The notes below the pieces were generated by a model that saw nothing but the letters and a program-made list of their open reading frames with translations, had not been told where the DNA came from and searched no databases. A stretch of 64,000 nucleotides of DNA, taken from Christensenella minuta (GTDB lineage Bacteria; Bacillota; Clostridia; Christensenellales; Christensenellaceae). Made by a program: the position numbers and the translations under genes. The stretch covers positions 1,321,585 to 1,385,584 of the forward strand of contig NZ_CP029256.1 in NCBI RefSeq assembly GCF_003628755.1, given 5' to 3'. The stretch's first letter is position 1, and each line of letters opens with the position of its first letter. This document shows, one piece after another, positions 26,235-35,475 of the stretch.

Positions 26235-27722
26235 TCAGCAGGGGATCGCTTTTTTGAGCATTGCCGACTCCGTGATCTCACGATCCATTTCCGCGACGAT
26301 TTTTCCGTCCGCCATTACCAGTACCCGGTCGCACAGGAGCGCAAGCTCGGACAGCTCGGACGAGACGAGTATGATGCTCACGCCCTCGCTCGAAAGCTGC
26401 GAGATGATCCGGTGTATTTCCGCCTTCGCCCCGACGTCAATGCCCCGGGTCGGTTCGTCCAGAATAAGGATGTCCGGTTTGGTCGAAAGCATCTTGGCAA
26501 GCACCACCTTCTGCTGGTTCCCTCCCGAAAGGTCCTCCACACACTGACCCACGGAAGAGCATTTGATCTGAAGCTTACCGGAATACTCCCGGATGATATC
26601 GTCCTCCAGTCCTTTTTTTATCAGTCCGCCTTTATAGTTGAAGTTCCGATAGGTGATCGCAATATTTTCGCCTACACTTTTGCCGAATATCAGTCCTTCC
26701 TCCTTGCGGTTCTCGGGGACCAGGCAAAGGCTTGTCTCATTTCCCAGCATTACCGCAGGGCTCACGCGCCGCATTTTTTTACCGTTCAGCACGAGCGAGC
26801 CGCCCGTTGGCTTCGTTGCCCCGAACACCCCCCTCATCAATTCGCTGCGTCCGGCTCCCACCAGTCCCGCGAAGCCAAGCACCTCGCCTTTTTTCAGTTC
26901 AAAGGACGCATTCTTGATCTTGGGCTGCACGCACAGGTTTTCGACGGACAGTATGGCTGGCAGTCTTGCGGTATCCTTTTTCGTATGCTCCACCTTATCC
27001 ACCGCTTTGCCTACCATCATCTCGATGATTTCCCGGTGCCTCAGGGCTCCCGCATGGTTGTGCCCGATAAATTTGCCGTCCCGCAGCACGATGATTGTAT
27101 CGGATATCTGCTGCACCTCGTTTAAGCGGTGAGAAATGTACAGGACCGTTTTCCCCTTGTTCTTAAGCGCGGTCAAAAGCTTCAGCAGCCGCCTGCTGTC
27201 CTCCTCGGAAAGAGAAGAGGTGGGTTCGTCCATAATCAGAATATTCGCCTCCGCCACCAGCACCCGCGCGATTTCAACAAGCTGCTGCTGCGCGACGCTC
27301 AGGTCCTTAATCATGCTGTGCGGGGAAACGTTTCCGAGTCCTACCTCGCAAAGCGCCGTCCGGCATCTTTCCGCCATTGCCTTATGGTCGTAGAGGATGC
27401 CCCGCACGATCGGGTGCCCGAGGTAAATGTTTTCGTAGACCGACATTTCGGGAATCAGGCTCAGCTCCTGGTAAACGATCCCTACGCCAAATGCCTGCGC
27501 ATGGCTGGGCGTAAATTCCGTCATCTGCTTCCCGCCGATTTTCACGGTTCCCGTGTCTGGTGCGTGCGCCCCTGCAATCACGCGCATCAGCGTCGATTTG
27601 CCCGCGCCGTTTTCACCTACGATGCTGCAAATCTGTCCGCTTTCCACGCTGAAGGTAATATCCTTTAGCGCGTGGATTCCCGCAAAACTCTTGCTTACAT
27701 CCTCTAATTCCAAAGCAACCAC
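26235..27722 (-). CDS. Sugar ABC transporter ATP-binding protein, second operon
   Basis: 495 residues, tandem nucleotide-binding domains. First: GENGAGKST, 'LSVAQQQLVEIARVL', 'ILIMDEPTSSLSEED'. Second: GLVGAGRSE, 'LSGGNQQKVVLAKML', 'ILILDEPTRGIDVGAK'. The start is a GTG at 27722 with GGAGGG 6 nt upstream; no ATG fits better. It is the first gene of the operon, 267 bp below the AraC-type regulator. Confidence 0.94.
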   Translation of the reverse strand: MVALELEDVSKSFAGIHALKDITFSVESGQICSIVGENGAGKSTLMRVIAGAHAPDTGTVKIGGKQMTEFTPSHAQAFGVGIVYQELSLIPEMSVYENIYLGHPIVRGILYDHKAMAERCRTALCEVGLGNVSPHSMIKDLSVAQQQLVEIARVLVAEANILIMDEPTSSLSEEDSRRLLKLLTALKNKGKTVLYISHRLNEVQQISDTIIVLRDGKFIGHNHAGALRHREIIEMMVGKAVDKVEHTKKDTARLPAILSVENLCVQPKIKNASFELKKGEVLGFAGLVGAGRSELMRGVFGATKPTGGSLVLNGKKMRRVSPAVMLGNETSLCLVPENRKEEGLIFGKSVGENIAITYRNFNYKGGLIKKGLEDDIIREYSGKLQIKCSSVGQCVEDLSGGNQQKVVLAKMLSTKPDILILDEPTRGIDVGAKAEIHRIISQLSSEGVSIILVSSELSELALLCDRVLVMADGKIVAEMDREITESAMLKKAIPC

Positions 27723-27963
27723 TGTGATCCCTCCGTTCGTTCCCTTTTCGTTTTTACATACATATTTTTCAGTTTTGCAGCCTTTTGAATAAAGCCCGGA
27801 AAACCGAATATTTGTTTCATTCTTCCTTTTGTGTTTTCGCTATATTGTCGGGCGCTTGAATGCTTGAATGGGTTATCGTTTGCTGTGATTTCATTTTATT
27901 TGTTTTTGAAAACGGCAACAATCAACAAAATTGGCTTGGAGATACAGGATTTTGCCTTTTGGG

Positions 27964-27999
27964 CAAAAAAAGCGTCCGCAGTTTTTTCCTACGGACGCT
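27964..27999 (-). terminator. Terminator of the AraC-type gene, overlapping its 3' end
   Basis: On the minus strand AGCGTCCG pairs with CGGACGCT and is followed by TTTTTTT. The upstream arm lies inside the last codons of the regulator gene (stop at 27991-27989), so regulator and transporter operon are separate transcripts. Confidence 0.8.
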
Positions 28000-28810
28000 C
28001 GCCAGACCTTCCCTTGGGGCCTTCCTTCCTGAATTTTCCGGGCGTAATCCCCACGTTGCGCTTAAACAGCATGGTAAAGTAATTCTTGTTCTGATATCCC
28101 ACCTCCGCTGCGATATCAGAAATCGTCCGTCTGGTATCGGTCAAAAGCTCCTTGGCCTTTTCCATCCGGCAGTTCATCAGGTATTGCATGGGAGAGACGC
28201 CCATTTCCCGTTTGAAGATATGTGCAAGATAATAGATGCTGAAGTTTACTTCGGAAGCGATCTGCGTGAGGGTGAGCTCCCGGTTGTAGTTTTGTTCGAT
28301 ATAGCGGCGCGTGACCTCGGTTACATCCGAAACGTTGCTTTCCATGGTTTTGAGTTCGTCGATAATAATATACAATAAAATGCACAAGGCCGAAGTAATA
28401 ATCTCGTTTTTTACCGGCCCGTCCCGGCTGTTCCACTCCTGTTGGAGGTAGGCGCAGCTGTTGAGGAAAAAATCGCTGCTTTTCAGGAGCGGCAGAAAAA
28501 GGAAATCCTCCTCCATGATTTTGTTTTCCGGATAGCCCCTGACCTGATAATCATACAAAAGGATGCGCAGTATTTTCTCATCCTGCGGCGGTTCCTCCAT
28601 TAGCCGATATCCGCAGCTTCCCTGCAGCACCAGCAGCTGCCTGCGGTCAATGTGGGAATATTCGCGGCCCGCGCATACCTCCGACATTCCATCCATACAA
28701 ATCACAAGCTCGGTATAATCTGAATTTTCAGGCCGCAGCCTCTCTCCGGAGCCAATCCATTCGACCAGCTTAATCTTCGGTTTTTTTAAAAAAATCGAAT
28801 CGTAACTCAT
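27989..28810 (-). CDS. AraC-family regulator with N-terminal cupin-like sensor
   Basis: 273 residues from the ATG at 28810, preceded by CCGGGGA; a GTG at 28861 in the same frame lacks a site. Residues 1-150 are a sensor of the AraC arabinose-binding type; residues about 170-265 form the AraC domain with 'LTLTQIASEVNFSIYYLAHIFKREMGVSPMQYL' and 'RTISDIAAEVGYQNKNYFTMLFKRNVGITPGKFRK'. It is upstream of the second sugar operon and divergent from a lone ABC ATPase gene, so either could be its target. Confidence 0.85.
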   Translation of the reverse strand: MSYDSIFLKKPKIKLVEWIGSGERLRPENSDYTELVICMDGMSEVCAGREYSHIDRRQLLVLQGSCGYRLMEEPPQDEKILRILLYDYQVRGYPENKIMEEDFLFLPLLKSSDFFLNSCAYLQQEWNSRDGPVKNEIITSALCILLYIIIDELKTMESNVSDVTEVTRRYIEQNYNRELTLTQIASEVNFSIYYLAHIFKREMGVSPMQYLMNCRMEKAKELLTDTRRTISDIAAEVGYQNKNYFTMLFKRNVGITPGKFRKEGPKGRSGERP

Positions 28811-29117
28811 ATGATATATCCCCGGTGGCCTGAAAATAATAATCTGGAAGCGGACCAGCACGCCTGCCGCACAGCTTGCCCGTTCCTAAAAGAGTAGCAC
28901 AGTCTCGGCCGTAATTCATGGAATTCCCGTTAAGAAGACAAAATCGCAGACCTTTTGAACAATTTTATAGATTTCCATTTCCCCTTCTTTCCCCTAGAAT
29001 TTATAGCGTAGCCACAGAGAAATGAGGCAAGCGTTTGTCAAAACCGATGATGCAGCATACAGCCTGCTTGATTGTTCCATGTTGATTCAAAAGGCTGTAG
29101 CTATGGAGGAATCTGTC
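28811..29117. other. Divergent intergenic region, AraC-type gene and lone ABC ATPase
   Basis: 307 bp with no gene I can support. The plus strand carries only weak promoter-like hexamers, and I see no convincing inverted repeat. Two in-frame upstream starts (29022, 29103) precede the ATPase but lack ribosome sites. Confidence 0.4.
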
Positions 29118-30587
29118 ATGCTGCTTGAGATGAAACAAGTCACCAAAAAAATCTTTTCATCCGTTCTCCTTGACCATGTGGATTTCAGTATGGAGAAGGG
29201 TGAAATTCATGCGCTCATTGGTCCCAACGGTGCGGGGAAAACGTCCCTGGTGAATATCCTCGGCGGCGTCTTTGCTCCCGATTCCGGCGAAATCTTCCTT
29301 AACAGGCAGCCCTATCAGCCCACGTCTCCCATGGCGGCGCAAAAAAACGGCATTTTCACCGTATACCAGCAGCCCAATCTTGTCGGCTGCCTTTCGATTA
29401 TGGAAAATATCTTCCTCGGTATCAAAAAGGGGCCCTTTGACCTTTTTATGCACTGGCGTTATATGAAGAAGAAAACTACTGAGCTTCTGCATTATTTCGA
29501 CTTGCAAAAGCCGCCCTCTGCATTGGTATCCGACCTCTCCGGAAGCGAAAAAAACATCATCACCATTGCAAAGGCGTGCATTGCGAATGCCGAAATACTG
29601 ATTATGGACGAGCCCACCGCCGGGCTCACCGCCGTGGAGCAGGTATATGTTTTCAACCTCCTGCGAAAGATCAAAGCCCGCGGCACCAGCGTCATTTATA
29701 TCACACACCGCATTGACGAGGTCATCGACCATTGCGACAGGGTCACGGTGCTTGTGGATGGCACGAACAAATACAGCGGCGCGGTGAGCGGCACCACAAA
29801 GGATGAGCTCCATCTGATTATGTCCGGCCGGGCGCTCAACCACGATCTTCATGTGAGCGGCAACGAAAAGGGCGAAACCCTTCTCGAGGTCCGGAACCTC
29901 GAAAAAAATCCCATCTACCGGGACATCAGCTTCAAGGCCCGCAAGGGCCAGATCCTCGGTATTGCGGGCGCGGTCGGTTCCGGACGTTCCGCCATTCTGC
30001 GCACCATTATCGGCGAATTCAAAAAGGATGACGGCAGCATTTTCCTCAAAGGTAAAAAAACGCACTTTGTCCACCCCCTTGATGCGATTAAAAACGGCGT
30101 CGCATACCTGACCGATGACCGCATCATGCAAGGCATTTTCCCCAATTTAAGCGTATCCGAAAACTGCATGATTTCGCACCATTCCGCCGATCATATGCTG
30201 ATCGACCCGCAAAGGCAGGTTGCGGACACGCTTGAGAGCATAATCGACCTTGATATCAAACTTCAGGACATCAATGAACCGATTTTAAACTTAAGCGGCG
30301 GAAACCAGCAAAAGGTGCTGCTGGCGCGGTGCATGGCCGCGGATTGCGATATCCTTTTGCTTGACGAGCCGACGAAGGGCGTGGATGTTTCCACCCGCAA
30401 CGATATTTATTTGTGGATTCAGGAGAAAGTACAAAATGGCTGTACAGTCGTCATCAGCAGCTCCGAGATTTCCGAGCTGCTCATGCTCAGCACTTATATT
30501 ATTGTTCTGAACCGCGGGAGGATTGCCGACCGGATGCTCCACAGGGATGCGAGCGAAAGCCGCATTCGGGCCGCGATGCAAAGTTAG
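29118..30587 (+). CDS. Lone sugar-type ABC ATP-binding protein
   Basis: 489 residues from the ATG at 29118 with GGAGG 8 nt upstream. Two nucleotide-binding domains of RbsA type: first with GPNGAGKTS and 'ILIMDEPTAGLTAVE' but an unusual signature LSGSEKN; second with GAVGSGRSA, 'LSGGNQQKVLLARCM' and 'ILLLDEPTKGVDVSTR'. No permease or binding protein accompanies it and a terminator follows directly, so it is a single-gene unit. It could energise one of the neighbouring permeases or be left over from a fourth transporter. Confidence 0.88.
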   Translation: MLLEMKQVTKKIFSSVLLDHVDFSMEKGEIHALIGPNGAGKTSLVNILGGVFAPDSGEIFLNRQPYQPTSPMAAQKNGIFTVYQQPNLVGCLSIMENIFLGIKKGPFDLFMHWRYMKKKTTELLHYFDLQKPPSALVSDLSGSEKNIITIAKACIANAEILIMDEPTAGLTAVEQVYVFNLLRKIKARGTSVIYITHRIDEVIDHCDRVTVLVDGTNKYSGAVSGTTKDELHLIMSGRALNHDLHVSGNEKGETLLEVRNLEKNPIYRDISFKARKGQILGIAGAVGSGRSAILRTIIGEFKKDDGSIFLKGKKTHFVHPLDAIKNGVAYLTDDRIMQGIFPNLSVSENCMISHHSADHMLIDPQRQVADTLESIIDLDIKLQDINEPILNLSGGNQQKVLLARCMAADCDILLLDEPTKGVDVSTRNDIYLWIQEKVQNGCTVVISSSEISELLMLSTYIIVLNRGRIADRMLHRDASESRIRAAMQS

Positions 30588-30649
30588 GGCTGTTCCCGCT
30601 TTCTTTTGCTAATATTAAAGTAGCATGAAACCCCCGGCATTACAAATTA

Positions 30650-30688
30650 AAAAACGCTCCCCGAACATACGTTTCAGAGAGCGTTTTT
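30650..30688. terminator. Bidirectional intrinsic terminator
   Basis: AAAAACGCTC and GAGCGTTTTT pair across a 19-nt loop between convergent genes ending at 30587 (+) and 30721 (-). Confidence 0.85.
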
Positions 30689-30720
30689 ATCTGACAGGAT
30701 TATGTAAAGGAAAGTTTGCT

Positions 30721-31353
30721 TCAGAAATCGAGCGCGGCGTCTGCCGCCACTCCCTTGGCGCCTGCCGAAACCAGCGCTTCCGCAGTCTGCCTGTCTTCAA
30801 TCGTCCCCGCCGCTTCGATCTCGGCGTTCTTTACAAGACCGGCGATATACGCAATATCCTCCGCCGTCACTTTGCGTGCCTGCAGGGGCTTAAAGCCCGT
30901 TGAAGGCAAGATCACATCCGCGCCGAGGGAATCCGCGAGTTCCACAGCGGTCTTTACCTGCTCTTTTGTGAGGAGTACCGTTTCGATCATCACCTTGGCC
31001 CTGCAGCCCGCTGCATGCGCCGCGTCTACAACGCCTTTCACTTCCTCTTTTACAACGCCGAGGTCGCCCACCTTCACTGCCGCTGCATTCATTACCATGC
31101 AAACTTCCTGCGCGCCGTCCCCGATCACGAGTTTTGCTTCGTTGACCTTAATCTTAGGAAGGTCCGCGCCCAGCGGATAACTGACCGAGGAGCAGCATTT
31201 TGTATCCGTCCCCTTGAGCGCTTTTGCCGCAACGGCTACCACGCTCGGGAATACGCTTACGCTGCTAAGGCCCTTATCCGCCGCCTTACGGCAGATATCA
31301 CCGATATATTCTTCCGTCATACCGCACTTGAGTACCGTCTGATTCAATTCCAT
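30721..31353 (-). CDS. DeoC-family protein lacking all three catalytic residues
   Basis: 210 residues from the ATG at 31353 (AGGTGG 8 nt upstream). It follows deoxyribose-phosphate aldolase along its whole length ('VSYPLGADLPKIKVNEAKLVIGDGAQEV', 'KVMIETVLLT'), but the catalytic positions are changed. The Asp of EVD is Cys85 (EVCMVMN), the Schiff-base Lys of IKTSTGF is Leu149 (ILPSTGF), and the second Lys of KxAAGG is Glu180 (EIEAAGT). Class I aldolase chemistry is thus not expected. It may be a regulatory or structural partner of the copies upstream, or have a new activity. It ends the third sugar operon. Confidence 0.8.
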   Translation of the reverse strand: MELNQTVLKCGMTEEYIGDICRKAADKGLSSVSVFPSVVAVAAKALKGTDTKCCSSVSYPLGADLPKIKVNEAKLVIGDGAQEVCMVMNAAAVKVGDLGVVKEEVKGVVDAAHAAGCRAKVMIETVLLTKEQVKTAVELADSLGADVILPSTGFKPLQARKVTAEDIAYIAGLVKNAEIEAAGTIEDRQTAEALVSAGAKGVAADAALDF

Positions 31354-31369
31354 CTTTTTCCCACCTTTC

Positions 31370-32038
31370 TTATTGGTCAAAGCCTTCCATGATCTTGAAC
31401 GCCGAGCTCGTCGCGATCCGCGAAGCTCCCGCTTCCATCATGGCGACCGCATCCTCCGTCGTCCGCACGCCGCCCGACGTCATAATCTTGATGGCATCCC
31501 CAAAATTCTTCTTCACAAGCCGCACGTTGCCAAGCGTCGTCGAAAATCCGTACCCCGGGTTTGTCTTAAGGAAGGGAACGCCCAGCTTAACCGCGATTTC
31601 CACACACTTAAGCTGCTGGTCTTCGGTCATCAGGCTGCAAAAATACAGCCATTTTATCACCCTGCCGTCCGCAAGCTCGAGCATCGGCTTGAAGTCTTCT
31701 TCCACCTTCTTATAGTTCCCCGACATGAACGCACTGATGTCGATCCCGCAGTCAAGCTCGTCCGCGCCATCCGCAATCGCCTGCTTGGCCTGTGCGTATT
31801 TATCCTCAAAAGTCATTCCGCCGAGCGGATAGTTACACAGTGCGCAAATCTTTTTGCCTGCCTCATGATACATAGGCGCAACATAGGGCACATAAAAGGG
31901 TTCGATCGCGATTGCCGCAAAGTTGTAGGGAATCGTCGATTTTGCAAATTCCGTTACCTGTTCCACCGTGGGCGCCGGCGCCGCGCCGATCGAGGCGTCA
32001 ATGCCCTGTTCGACGATTTCGCGTGTAATTTTAGTCAT
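31370..32038 (-). CDS. Divergent DeoC-family aldolase
   Basis: 222 residues. DeoC fold with catalytic Asp96 (ELDCGID) and Schiff-base Lys158 (FLKTNPGYG) conserved, but the second active-site Lys (E. coli Lys201) is Met186 in KIMTSGGVRT. The segment TSTG that binds phosphate is changed to TNPG. It may cleave another deoxy- or keto-sugar phosphate. Its start lies 32 bp below the canonical deoC copy and its stop lies 16 bp above the start of the third copy, so the three are co-transcribed. Confidence 0.8.
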   Translation of the reverse strand: MTKITREIVEQGIDASIGAAPAPTVEQVTEFAKSTIPYNFAAIAIEPFYVPYVAPMYHEAGKKICALCNYPLGGMTFEDKYAQAKQAIADGADELDCGIDISAFMSGNYKKVEEDFKPMLELADGRVIKWLYFCSLMTEDQQLKCVEIAVKLGVPFLKTNPGYGFSTTLGNVRLVKKNFGDAIKIMTSGGVRTTEDAVAMMEAGASRIATSSAFKIMEGFDQ

Positions 32039-32070
32039 CTTGATTATCCTCCTGAAAATTTGGTCCTCTT

Positions 32071-32730
32071 TTATTTCGCTTCATGCTCCAGTACAAGCTT
32101 TACGCCCGAGCTGGTGCCAAGACGATCCGCGCCCTCCGCAAGGAAAGCCAGCATGTCTTCATAGGTCTTCATCCCGCCGGCCGCTTTCATCTTGACATCC
32201 GGTCCGATATTTTCACGGAAAAGAATAATGTCTTCAATCGTCGCTCCGGCCGTGCCAAAACCCGTGGAAGTCTTGATATAATCCGCTTTTGCATTCGTTA
32301 CCGCCCTGCACATGGCAATCTTTTCATCTTCGGTCAGGTAGCACGTTTCGATAATAACCTTAAGGATCTTATCGCCGCACGCAGCCTTGATCTCCCTGAT
32401 CTCATCCTCGATCTTTCCGAAATCCCCGTTTTTCGCGTCGCAGATGTTGATAACCATATCCACTTCGTTTGCCCCGTCCGCGATCGCCTGCTTGGCCTCC
32501 GCTACTTTGGCCGCCGTCACGCTGTACCCGAGCGGAAAACCAATGACCGTACAGATATTGATCTTGTCGCCGTACTTATCGTTTACCCGTTTGATATAGG
32601 TAGGCGGAATACAGATGGAAGCGGTTTTATTCTCGATCGCTTCTTCTGTCAGCTTCTGGATTTGCTCCCAGGTGGAATCCGCTTTCAGCAGCGTATGGTC
32701 CACATGCTTCAAAATGTCGTTTGCTTTCAT
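32071..32730 (-). CDS. deoC: Deoxyribose-phosphate aldolase
   Basis: 219 residues from the ATG at 32730 with GGAGGG upstream. The full class I set is present: Asp91 (EVDMV), Schiff-base Lys153 (YIKTSTGF) and Lys182 (KMKAAGG). The enzyme splits 2-deoxyribose 5-phosphate to glyceraldehyde 3-phosphate and acetaldehyde. With the upstream PfkB kinase it gives a route for a phosphorylated deoxysugar. It is the first of three tandem family members. Confidence 0.92.
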   Translation of the reverse strand: MKANDILKHVDHTLLKADSTWEQIQKLTEEAIENKTASICIPPTYIKRVNDKYGDKINICTVIGFPLGYSVTAAKVAEAKQAIADGANEVDMVINICDAKNGDFGKIEDEIREIKAACGDKILKVIIETCYLTEDEKIAMCRAVTNAKADYIKTSTGFGTAGATIEDIILFRENIGPDVKMKAAGGMKTYEDMLAFLAEGADRLGTSSGVKLVLEHEAK

Positions 32731-32837
32731 TTCTTTTCCCTCCATAAATCGCATCACGAAACAAGCCGGTGTGAAAAACGGCTGTAACTCATTTCCCATC
32801 CCGTTGCCGCGCAGCGATAAAATTTAATCGTTTCCCG

Positions 32838-33785
32838 TTATTTCGCCGACGCGAGTATTATGTTGTTGTCCTTGATAAACTGTTCCACTTCGTCAAGGCG
32901 CGGCATCGATTCGATGCAGCCGACCTTCGTAACGCTGATGCCCGCAGCCACGTTTGCAAATACAATCGCGTCCGCAATGTCATAGCCCTTTGCCATCCCC
33001 GCAAGGAATGCGCCGCCGAATGTGTCTCCCGCGCCGCTCGCATCCACCGCCTTCACCTTGAAGGACGGAATATATTGTTCGTGCGTATCGTCAACGAATA
33101 CCACGCCGTTCGCCCCCAGCGTGACGATCACATGCTTCACGCCCTTTGCGAGAAACCATCTGGCGGCCTGAATCGCGCTCTGTTCGTTCGTCACATCGAT
33201 CCCCGTAAGCGCGGATGCTTCCGTCTCATTCGGCTTAATAAACTCAAGGCAGGGATAGATCGATTCATCAAACTCCGCGACGGGCGCCGGGTCAAGCAAT
33301 ACCTTTACGCCGTGCGCATGCGCCCTCTTCACGGCATACGCCATAGTCTCGAGATTGATTTCAAGGCCGGTACCCATGTATTCGATCTCGTCAAACAGGC
33401 CTTCCCGCTCAAATTTGTCTATATCTTCCTTTGAAATTGCATCGTTCGCGCCGCGCGCAACGATCACGTAATTCTGTCCGCCGTCCTCGATGATGCAGGT
33501 GCCGACGCCTGTAAAGCTGTTTTTATCGACGACCACGTATTTTGTTGTCATGTTTTCGTCGTCCATGAATTCAAATGTGCGTTTCCCGAATTCATCCTCG
33601 CCGACACAACCGCAATAAGCGGTCGGGACCCCCAGCCTATGGCAGCCCACTGCCGTATCAAGTCCTTTCGCCGCAATCTCGCTGTTGTAGGACTGCGCCA
33701 TCACTGTTTCGCCTTTTTCCGGAAGCGCCTTCGGGCGGAAAAAATGGATCCCGAACTGGCTTCCGACAACGGCAACCTTAGTCAT
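32838..33785 (-). CDS. PfkB/ribokinase-family sugar kinase
   Basis: 315 residues. The C-terminal signature 'VDASGAGDTFGGAFLAG' with catalytic Asp and the anion hole GAGD is intact. The N-terminal substrate motif, usually GGKGANxA, is here AAKGLDTAVG: the second Gly is kept in part but the sugar-contacting Asn is Asp. 'LGANGVVFVDD' and 'FIKPNETEASALTGI' are as in ribokinase. It probably phosphorylates the sugar imported by the 34307-37994 transporter, supplying the DeoC enzymes downstream. The altered motif suggests a substrate other than ribose, for example a deoxysugar. Confidence 0.85.
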   Translation of the reverse strand: MTKVAVVGSQFGIHFFRPKALPEKGETVMAQSYNSEIAAKGLDTAVGCHRLGVPTAYCGCVGEDEFGKRTFEFMDDENMTTKYVVVDKNSFTGVGTCIIEDGGQNYVIVARGANDAISKEDIDKFEREGLFDEIEYMGTGLEINLETMAYAVKRAHAHGVKVLLDPAPVAEFDESIYPCLEFIKPNETEASALTGIDVTNEQSAIQAARWFLAKGVKHVIVTLGANGVVFVDDTHEQYIPSFKVKAVDASGAGDTFGGAFLAGMAKGYDIADAIVFANVAAGISVTKVGCIESMPRLDEVEQFIKDNNIILASAK

Positions 33786-33815
33786 ACTCTTTGTCCCCTT
33801 TCCTGAACCTGATTT

Positions 33816-34184
33816 TTAAAATTCGTTGAATTCCCCGTTCATCATCTGTGTGGAATCAAAAATTTTCTCAAGATACTGCGCTTCCTGCGCGCCGTCGAAA
33901 GTCGTGGGTACGGCAAACCACGGATTCGCTTCTTCCTGCCAGATTTCGTTAGAGTGCGTCTTGCCGAGGCGCTCAAACACTTCGTCCAGCTCGAGCTCCG
34001 TCTCGATATACACAATGCTGAAATTCTTATAAATGTAGACCAGCGTTTCCGTTGCTCCGGAATCCCACATTGCCTGGGGCTGTCCGTTGAATTTGGTTTC
34101 CATGCATGTTTTGTGCAGCCGTTTGTAATCTTCCACATGCTCGGGTTTCAGTTCGTTTACCATCATATATCTTTTCTTTGCCAT
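33816..34184 (-). CDS. L-rhamnose mutarotase (RhaM)-family protein
   Basis: 122 residues, the size of RhaM. 'KPEHVEDYKRLHKTCM' aligns with the family start (a His and a Tyr near the anomeric carbon), and 'IVYIETELELDEVFERLGKTHSNEIWQEEANPWF' with the second half ending in the W-W/P-W region. It would interconvert the anomers of an imported sugar. It lies between the lipoprotein and kinase genes of the third operon, so it acts on that sugar rather than necessarily on rhamnose. Confidence 0.78.
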   Translation of the reverse strand: MAKKRYMMVNELKPEHVEDYKRLHKTCMETKFNGQPQAMWDSGATETLVYIYKNFSIVYIETELELDEVFERLGKTHSNEIWQEEANPWFAVPTTFDGAQEAQYLEKIFDSTQMMNGEFNEF

Positions 34185-34306
34185 TTTTCCTGTTCTCCTT
34201 TTAAATTTTTTGTGGGTGGCGGGACGTGTGCGCCGCCCCGGATGCCATTGTTGTTCGAAGCGGCGCCGTCCCTCAGCTTAGGTAGGACTATTGCTCTCCC
34301 GGATCA

Positions 34307-35404
34307 TCAAAGATAATCCGAAACGTTGTCTTTGTCGATCATGAAGGAGTTGGACGGGATCACGTCGGATTCCGGCTCAACGCCGCCTACGAGGTAGTTG
34401 TACATATAGATCAGGCTCGAGACCGCGACGCCCATCGTGTCCTGACTGATAACGACCATCTGGCCGTCGGCAACATATTCGAGGTTGTCCGGGACCTCGT
34501 CATGCCCGGCAGAGATCACCTGGTCCGAAAGTCCTTTTTCTTCAATTGCCTTGGATGCGCCATAGTTGCCGCCTGAGGATACATAGACCGCTTTGAGGTC
34601 CGGGTTCGCCGTCAGGTAATCCTTCGTGATCGAATATACCTTGTCCGCGCTGTCGCCCGATTCCATGATGCCTACTTCTTCCCATTTCGCTCCGTTTTTC
34701 GCAAGGCCGTCCTTGAAGCCCGAGTTGCGTCCTTCAAATACCTCTACGCCGAACACGCCCGTTACGATACCGTATTTTCCGCCTTCGGGATATTTATCCG
34801 CAACATATTCGCCGACGATCTTGCCTGCGGAATACGCATCCTGCCCGATGAAGAGCATCCTTTTGCTTGGCTCGGTGCTCTCGCCATACAGCGTGATTAC
34901 CGGGATCCCCGCGTCTACAGCCTTGTCGATATACGCTTCCGTCCCTACCGAGAAGGGCGTTACGATGATTCCGTCATACTGCTGGACGATTGCCGCGTCC
35001 ATTGCCGTATTCACGGTCTGCGCGTCCATCGTGTCGCCCATTACAATATAGTCGACCGTCACATTGTGCTCCGCCATCAGCTGTTTGCCGAGCTCCGCGC
35101 CCTGTGCCACAAGGTCGAAGAACGCATTGTTCTGGAGCGAAAGGAACGCCAGCCGCAGCGGCTTTTCAGGCTCCTTGTTTACCATGTCGACACGCGCATA
35201 CTCGCTGTCCACCGGGACCATCTCTACGTCCTCCGGCGCGTTTGCTTCCGAAGACGCGCTTTCCTCCGCGGATGCGGATGCGGACGTCTCTGCGGATGCT
35301 TCCGTGCTCGCGGAAGGCTCGCTTGCCGTCTGGGCGGCACAGCCCGCCAGTGCGCATGTAAGCAGCATAACTGCGGCGATCACAATGCTCAGTACTTTTT
35401 TCAT
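34307..35404 (-). CDS. Sugar-binding lipoprotein of third ABC importer
   Basis: 365 residues. Lipobox ALAGC with Cys22, then a Ser/Ala/Glu-rich linker to about 60. The binding fold has 'LRLAFLSLQNNAFFDLVAQGAELGKQLM', 'DAGIPVITLYGESTEPSKRMLFIGQDAYSAGKIVGEYV' and a final hinge region 'YVSSGGNYGASKAIEEKGLSDQVISAGHDEVPDNLEYV'. It delivers a monosaccharide to the permease at 37017-37994. Ligand unknown. Confidence 0.92.
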   Translation of the reverse strand: MKKVLSIVIAAVMLLTCALAGCAAQTASEPSASTEASAETSASASAEESASSEANAPEDVEMVPVDSEYARVDMVNKEPEKPLRLAFLSLQNNAFFDLVAQGAELGKQLMAEHNVTVDYIVMGDTMDAQTVNTAMDAAIVQQYDGIIVTPFSVGTEAYIDKAVDAGIPVITLYGESTEPSKRMLFIGQDAYSAGKIVGEYVADKYPEGGKYGIVTGVFGVEVFEGRNSGFKDGLAKNGAKWEEVGIMESGDSADKVYSITKDYLTANPDLKAVYVSSGGNYGASKAIEEKGLSDQVISAGHDEVPDNLEYVADGQMVVISQDTMGVAVSSLIYMYNYLVGGVEPESDVIPSNSFMIDKDNVSDYL

Positions 35405-35475
35405 TTTTTTCTCCTCCGTTATTTATGTTTTTTCTTACCTCCGCGCTTTCCGGCGCGGAAAACCGTTTTTTTCGT

